Positions 24,827-29,347 of a DNA stretch of 29,347 nt are shown piece by piece. Location of the stretch: NCBI GenBank assembly GCA_040388665.1, contig JAZKBL010000014.1:1-29347 (forward strand), read 5' to 3'. Source of the DNA: DAHVFY01 sp040388665. GTDB taxonomy: Bacteria > Chlamydiota > Chlamydiia > Chlamydiales > Rhabdochlamydiaceae. The number at the start of each line of letters is the position of its first letter. Within the stretch, counting starts at the first letter, position 1. The translations under genes were made by a program, and so were the position numbers. The notes below the pieces were generated by a model. It ran no database searches. It saw nothing but the letters and a program-made list of their open reading frames with translations, and had not been told where the DNA came from.

Positions 24827-25895
24827 AATTGCTGAGAGACTAAAACCTTTTTCTCATGTTCCGGGTATTTGTTGTCCTTTGCCAAAAAGCACAGCGATTG
24901 TTCAAGTTTTCCCTTCCCTTTTACGCATTCAGGGTGTTCTTGATATTGAACTTGAAATAGAAGGTCCTGTGCGCGGATTTACCGTAGAGCAGGATCTAGA
25001 ATGGGGAAAAATTTCTGTTTATGGACATGCTCAAAATGGTTATATCCGTTATACGATCATCCAAGAAGAGTTTGGTATTTATGTTCGTTTTGAAAAATTT
25101 CCGATTCTAAAAGAACCTATTTTTATTCCTCATAGTTCTTTACAAGGAGTATCTAATTATGAGAGACTTTCTTTAGGGATGCACAAAGCGCAAGACTTTG
25201 AAATGATCAAAAGACGTTCTGATCTTAAAGAAGTTTTCCCTTTATGGCTTAAAAGTGCAAGCCATCTTCCTGAAATCCCTTTTATTCCATGTTCTACAGG
25301 AACTCCTGCATTGCTTCAAGTTTGTGAGGGAAAGATAAAAGCAAAAGATAAAGAAAACGTCTATGATGCTTTTTTTAAATTAGGCAAGTTATTGCAAGAT
25401 AGAAAAATTAGTAGAATCCACCTAGAAACCTCCAAAAAANNNNNNNNNNCCGGATTTTACGACATGCTCGTTCCAAGAGTTACTGATACTCTATTTCAAG
25501 GGCTTGTAAAAGGTCATGCTGATCCTCAATTTCCAGTTCACGCTCTTTTAAAAGAAAGTGCACGATTGATTCGAGCTCTTTTTTTTCAAGAGAATGAAGG
25601 TATTTTAACTCTTTTTCCTTGTTTACCTACAGAATTTCATTCTGGTAGGTATTTAAATCTCAAGACAAGCTCGGGTGATGAGATCGATCTTGAGTGGTCC
25701 AAAAAAATGCTCCAAAAAGTGATTATCCGTCCACAATCAATACGGACTTTTCAGCTTGACGTTCCTAAAGGAATTAAGAGTTACCGTGTGCGTACCTCAT
25801 TTCAAGATAAAGGCTGTACAAAAACAGTTAATGAACCTTTTCATCTTAATGTCCTTACTCATCCTTTTCTTATTCTAGATCGTTTTCAAAAATAA
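24816..25895 (+). CDS. Uncharacterised protein with glycosidase-cap-like C-terminus (gap inside)
   Basis: From the ATG at 24816 (MSIKIAERLKPFSHVPG) the protein is about 359 residues; an ATG at 24783 would give 370 but lies deep in mtaB. The N-terminal half is beta-rich with no motif I know (ICCPLPKSTAIVQVFPSLLR). The C-terminal part, LFFQENEGILTLFPCLPTEF then GRYLNLKTSSGDEIDLEWSK, resembles the beta-sandwich cap after GH65/GH95 catalytic domains (LLPALPxxWxxGxxxGLxxxGGxxVxxxW). A catalytic (alpha/alpha)6 barrel is absent. Ten N at 25440-25449 interrupt it; translation is in frame across them. It is translationally coupled to mtaB. Confidence 0.75.
   Translation: MSIKIAERLKPFSHVPGICCPLPKSTAIVQVFPSLLRIQGVLDIELEIEGPVRGFTVEQDLEWGKISVYGHAQNGYIRYTIIQEEFGIYVRFEKFPILKEPIFIPHSSLQGVSNYERLSLGMHKAQDFEMIKRRSDLKEVFPLWLKSASHLPEIPFIPCSTGTPALLQVCEGKIKAKDKENVYDAFFKLGKLLQDRKISRIHLETSKKXXXXGFYDMLVPRVTDTLFQGLVKGHADPQFPVHALLKESARLIRALFFQENEGILTLFPCLPTEFHSGRYLNLKTSSGDEIDLEWSKKMLQKVIIRPQSIRTFQLDVPKGIKSYRVRTSFQDKGCTKTVNEPFHLNVLTHPFLILDRFQK
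25440..25449. other. Assembly gap of 10 N inside the uncharacterised gene
   Basis: Ten N follow a run of six A. The reading frame happens to agree on both sides, but missing codons cannot be excluded. Confidence 0.99.
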
Positions 25896-26015
25896 AAAAA
25901 TCATGCGGCTTGTGGGTAAAGATTAGGTGTTTGAACGCTTGTTCATTCAAAATAACTTTACTAAAAATCTGTCGATGATTAAACATTTTAATATAATTAC
26001 AGGAGAGACATAGCT

Positions 26016-29000
26016 ATGAAAATAGGATTACGGTTTTTTGAGGCAATCACGCTTCTTGCAATGGGAAATATATTTGCAAATCCGGAAGGATTTCACGTAA
26101 TGTCAGGAGAGGCGGATATTTCTTTTCCTGATTCATCTACGGTTCAAGTTACGACTGGTAAATGCGCAGTTGTGCATTGGGATTCTTTTTCTATCAAAAA
26201 ACATGAAATTACTCGTTTTAACATGCCCAGTAAAGATTCTACTGTTCTTAATCGTGTGATGGGTGGAGAATTTAGTGAAATTTTTGGCAAGCTTGAAGCT
26301 AACGGACAGGTTTTCCTTATTAATCCCAAAGGGGTTCTGGTTGGAGAGTCGGCCATTATCGATACAGCAGGCTTTATTGCTTCTAGCTTCGATCTTTTAG
26401 ACGAATACCTTCTTAAATTTGCAACTGAAGGAGGTTCTCCTGTTATCAATTTCGGTAAAATTATAGCACGAGAAGGAGATGTCTATCTCAAAGGAAGTTC
26501 TGTATCCAACTTTGGAAGTATCGATGCAATGGCTTCTCAAGAAAAAAATGGAAGAATTTATTTAATTGCCCAGCAAGGCGATGTGATATCTTCAGGGACG
26601 ATCTCAGCTCCCCAGGGCGAGGTGCGTGTTTTAGGTGAAACGATAGCGCTTATTGGAGATATGAGTATTGATGTGAGTGGGAATTTCAATCCAGGTACAA
26701 TATATATTGGAGGAGGATTACAAGGCAAAGACCCTAACATTTCGAATGCTCGTTACGTTTATATCGATAAGGAAGCAAAAATCACTGCAAATGCTCTTCA
26801 TCATGGTGAAGGAGGAACAGTTGTTATATGGTCAGACGAAGGCACTTCATTTTTAGGATTGATAGAAGTTCAGGGTGGACCTCTTGGCGGGAATGGAGGA
26901 TTTGCTGAGGTATCAAGTAAAGGTCATTATCTCTACGAGGGATTTACAAATGCTCTTGCGCCCTGCGGTCTTCCCGGTACGCTTCTTATGGATCCTACCA
27001 ATATAACTATCATTGACTCCGCAGGATCGGGAACATTAATGCCGGGAGGCGCTTGCGGTGCTAATAATTTTTGCGGTAACGGTTCGGCATCAGGTTCAGT
27101 TTCTGATTCTCAAATTATAAGCGCATTGGCAGGAGGAAATGTTATTGTCGATGCTTCTCAGGGCGCTGGAATATCGCCGGGTAATATCACTTTTAACAGT
27201 ACTGTCAATATCACTTGGCCCAATGCTACTAAACTTACCTTTCATGCATCTCGATTAATTACATGTCCTTCAGGAGTTGTCATCAGTAGCACCACCGCAA
27301 CTTCAATGGACGTTCTTGAAATGACGGCAGATGGGATTGGGAGTGCATCTTTTGCAGGAATTACATTTGGTGGAAGTATTACAACGAATAGCGGAAATAT
27401 TTTATTAACCGGAACAGGAGGTACTCTAGGAGTTACTGATGATGGGATTGTTATTACAGGCACAGGAGTGATTACGACAGGAAGTGGAAATGTTACCATG
27501 ATGGGACAGGGGGGGGTGGGATCTACAAGCGAAGGGATTAACTTTCAAGTTGGAAGCATTCTTACAACGTCTCAGGGAGCCATTAATTTAACAGGTGTTG
27601 GCGGAGGTATTTTAGGTGATGGATTGTTTGTTAGAGGGACGATCACCAGCACGACCTCGGGGAATATTATTATACAAGGAACTGGGTCTTCAAATGCATC
27701 TGCTGTGGGGGCTGATGGGATCATTATATTTACTTCTGGACTTGTACGATCTCTTGGATCTGGTTCTATTACTTTAACAGGTGTTGTTCCGGGAGCTGGG
27801 GATTTTAATACTGGGGTAGAATTGCAAAATGGGGGGTCAGTGGTTTCATCAGGTACTGGAACCATTACTTTTAATGGAACAGCTATGATGGGAATTGGGC
27901 GCAATGAAGGGATTGTTATTGGAGGATTTCCAAGTGTTGTTTCTTCTGTGTCTGGTTTAATTACTTTAAATGGAACATCTCACTGTATGGGAGATGGCAG
28001 TGTTGGCGTTATATGCTCTGGTGGCGCTGCAGTTACCACAACTTCTGCAGATATTCAAATAACTGGTCTTTCCGATAGTGGGTCTAACAATTGTCAAGGA
28101 GTCATTATTACTGGTGCTGATGGTACGAACATGAATGCAAGTACAATACGGACTAGTACTGGTGCGATTACAATTAGCGGCACTGTTGTTGGTAGCGGAG
28201 CACAATTTGCAGGGGTTAATATCAGTGCCGTTGGTGCTGTCTTAAGTACAGGTCTTGGTGCGAATCCCATTTCAATTACGGGAACTGCTGGTCCTGGAAG
28301 TCAATGTATTGGTGTCCAAGTTACGAGTATTTCAAGCAGTCTTCCTTCAAGTAGAATTTCGTCATCGAGCGCAAACATTTCGATTACAGGAAATACGACA
28401 GGTTCTGCAACTACAAGTATTTCGATCGATGGAGGAGGTCTTATCGATTGTGCTGGAATATTGACGGTCACAGCTGATAATAACATGCAAGTTATTGGAG
28501 GTGCCGGAGCTAGTCTTCCTTCTCGTGTTATGTTCCGTACCCAAGATGCGACATTTAATCTTGTGGGAGACCTTCTTGTTCAAGGTGGTAGCGGAATGAA
28601 TTCTTTCGCGCAGATAGGAGGAAATCTTGCCGCAGCTTCTGGTAATTTTAATTTCAACTCGATCGGAGGATCTTTAACTGTTTTAGGCGGGACGAATACA
28701 GGAGCTTATGCGTTGATTGGGCACGGCAATCCGGCAACTGCTGGAGTAACTCTTTCTGGAGCTATTACGTTTACCTCGATCGGAGCAGATGTGAATATCA
28801 CAGGATCGACTGGAACAAATGCTAGAGCGCAGATTGGACATGCAGCTACGAGTGGAACAATTAGCGGTGATATTACTGTTATAGCATTAGGAGCTATGAA
28901 TGATATTACGTTAACAGGGGGTACAGTTGGTGCTAATTCTCAAGCACGTATTGGCCATACTGGAGCTACCACTTTTGGCGCTTCTAATACTCTTATTGAA

Positions 29001-29347
29001 GCAGGAAATGATATTACTTTTATCTCGAATGCCTCTGTAGCAGCAGTTGAAAATTTTTCGACTATGTTGGCAAGCGGTAATGTGACCCTTGTTGTCGATC
29101 AGGACAATACGATGCCAATGATTGGAATGGGAGCTTTTAACTTAGGAACCAACTCTCTTGTAAATGCTTCCGGTAGCGAGTTGAGAATCTATACAGCAGA
29201 TCCAATGCTCAATTCAATCAACGCTCCTTTAAATGGAGCTGTGTTCGTTCCAAGTGGTTTTGATACACCAAATGAACAATATAATATCTGGTATCCGGGA
29301 GGAACTTATTCACCGCCACCAATGGAAAACTACAAACTTTACTACAA
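26016..29347 (+). CDS. Two-partner secretion exoprotein, filamentous-haemagglutinin type (3' end beyond window)
   Basis: An open frame of 1110 codons without stop runs from the ATG at 26016 (AGGAGA at 26001-26006 as ribosome site) to the right edge. A short signal peptide (1-21, unusual Glu9 in the core, likely cut after Ala21) precedes a TPS/haemagg_act domain (about 24-330): NRVMGGEFSEIFGKL (79-93), ANGQVFLINPKGVLVG (95-110, NPKG 103-106 for the NPNGI motif) and LLMDPTNITI near its end. Residues about 455-800 are eleven degenerate beta-strand repeats of about 32 residues, and about 865-985 are 39-residue A-x-IGH repeats. Ten cysteines are present. Such proteins cross the outer membrane through a TpsB (Omp85/POTRA) partner, not seen here. 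Likely surface adhesin or secreted filament. Confidence 0.85.
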   Translation, partial: MKIGLRFFEAITLLAMGNIFANPEGFHVMSGEADISFPDSSTVQVTTGKCAVVHWDSFSIKKHEITRFNMPSKDSTVLNRVMGGEFSEIFGKLEANGQVFLINPKGVLVGESAIIDTAGFIASSFDLLDEYLLKFATEGGSPVINFGKIIAREGDVYLKGSSVSNFGSIDAMASQEKNGRIYLIAQQGDVISSGTISAPQGEVRVLGETIALIGDMSIDVSGNFNPGTIYIGGGLQGKDPNISNARYVYIDKEAKITANALHHGEGGTVVIWSDEGTSFLGLIEVQGGPLGGNGGFAEVSSKGHYLYEGFTNALAPCGLPGTLLMDPTNITIIDSAGSGTLMPGGACGANNFCGNGSASGSVSDSQIISALAGGNVIVDASQGAGISPGNITFNSTVNITWPNATKLTFHASRLITCPSGVVISSTTATSMDVLEMTADGIGSASFAGITFGGSITTNSGNILLTGTGGTLGVTDDGIVITGTGVITTGSGNVTMMGQGGVGSTSEGINFQVGSILTTSQGAINLTGVGGGILGDGLFVRGTITSTTSGNIIIQGTGSSNASAVGADGIIIFTSGLVRSLGSGSITLTGVVPGAGDFNTGVELQNGGSVVSSGTGTITFNGTAMMGIGRNEGIVIGGFPSVVSSVSGLITLNGTSHCMGDGSVGVICSGGAAVTTTSADIQITGLSDSGSNNCQGVIITGADGTNMNASTIRTSTGAITISGTVVGSGAQFAGVNISAVGAVLSTGLGANPISITGTAGPGSQCIGVQVTSISSSLPSSRISSSSANISITGNTTGSATTSISIDGGGLIDCAGILTVTADNNMQVIGGAGASLPSRVMFRTQDATFNLVGDLLVQGGSGMNSFAQIGGNLAAASGNFNFNSIGGSLTVLGGTNTGAYALIGHGNPATAGVTLSGAITFTSIGADVNITGSTGTNARAQIGHAATSGTISGDITVIALGAMNDITLTGGTVGANSQARIGHTGATTFGASNTLIEAGNDITFISNASVAAVENFSTMLASGNVTLVVDQDNTMPMIGMGAFNLGTNSLVNASGSELRIYTADPMLNSINAPLNGAVFVPSGFDTPNEQYNIWYPGGTYSPPPMENYKLYY
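27390..28400 (+). repeat. Degenerate beta-strand repeats, period about 32 residues (about 98 bp)
   Basis: Units built on S/T-G-x-I-x-L/I-T-G begin at residues 459, 490, 520, 548, 582, 614, 646, 677, 715, 749 and 785 of the exoprotein, spacing 28-38 and averaging 32.6. They predict turns of a right-handed beta-helix. Confidence 0.7.
28614..28965 (+). repeat. Second repeat type with A-x-IGH motif, period 34-39 residues
   Basis: AQIGG (Ile867), ALIGH (Ile901), AQIGH (Ile940) and ARIGH (Ile979) recur with spacings 34, 39 and 39, each followed by a turn and a G-x-(N/D)-I-T-(L/I)-T-G strand. The motif differs from the upstream repeats. Confidence 0.65.

Noticed and set aside
26144..28583. Several minus-strand ORFs of 60-110 codons (for example 27572-27904)
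   Set aside because: They are antisense shadows of the exoprotein; their Pro/Val/Thr-rich composition is the complement of its Gly/Thr/Ile repeats.

Overview
The window comes from a member of the Chlamydiae outside the Chlamydiaceae, that is, an environmental or Parachlamydiales-type organism; I cannot name the genus. The chlamydial signals are an Slc1-type type III secretion chaperone beside glgX, a ruvB/dcd pair, tandem DUF21-CBS proteins opposite a nifS-like gene and a PP2C gene, and an LcrH/CopB/CopD-like translocator cassette. A heptosyltransferase-type GT9 enzyme, a maltooligosyltrehalose synthase and a haemagglutinin-type exoprotein all argue against Chlamydia itself.

Layout. 1-2730: orphan HigA-like regulator, GT9 glycosyltransferase, divergent Nudix and MazG hydrolases. 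2726-6760: TreY (minus), a 162-bp hairpin/MITE-like element (5387-5548), an outer-membrane beta-barrel gene, and the 4.5S SRP RNA on the minus strand with its promoter. 6910-14765: ruvB (minus), dcd, a small coiled-coil membrane protein, two CNNM/CBS proteins (plus), then a minus-strand run of lipoprotein, CPBP protease, PP2C phosphatase and cysteine desulfurase. 14819-17489: glgX (minus) and the Slc1-like chaperone (plus), whose strong promoter lies between them. 17486-20842: a minus-strand Mla-type lipid transport operon (mlaE-mlaF-mlaD) followed by an AlgH/UPF0301 gene. 20924-23437: a minus-strand four-gene cassette in the same order as lcrV-lcrH-yopB-yopD. 23561-25895: MtaB-like tRNA methylthiotransferase overlapping an uncharacterised gene. 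26016 to the right edge: one very long open reading frame, cut by the window, for a two-partner-secretion (FHA-type) exoprotein with two beta-repeat regions.

How the parts fit. Much of the window concerns the cell envelope and the host interface: LPS core sugar transfer, an OMP barrel, lipid transport, a T3SS chaperone, a T3SS translocator set and a secreted adhesin-like protein. A second theme is storage carbohydrate metabolism (GlgX, TreY). Genes are tightly packed, with several convergent pairs overlapping at their stops and many 1-17 nt overlaps inside operons. There are three N-gaps (16763-16772, 23365-23383, 25440-25449). One lies inside the first gene of the T3SS cassette and leaves its reading frame unresolved. 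No CDS-free stretch exceeds 300 bases. I saw no tRNA, 5S/16S/23S rRNA, CRISPR array or complete IS element.
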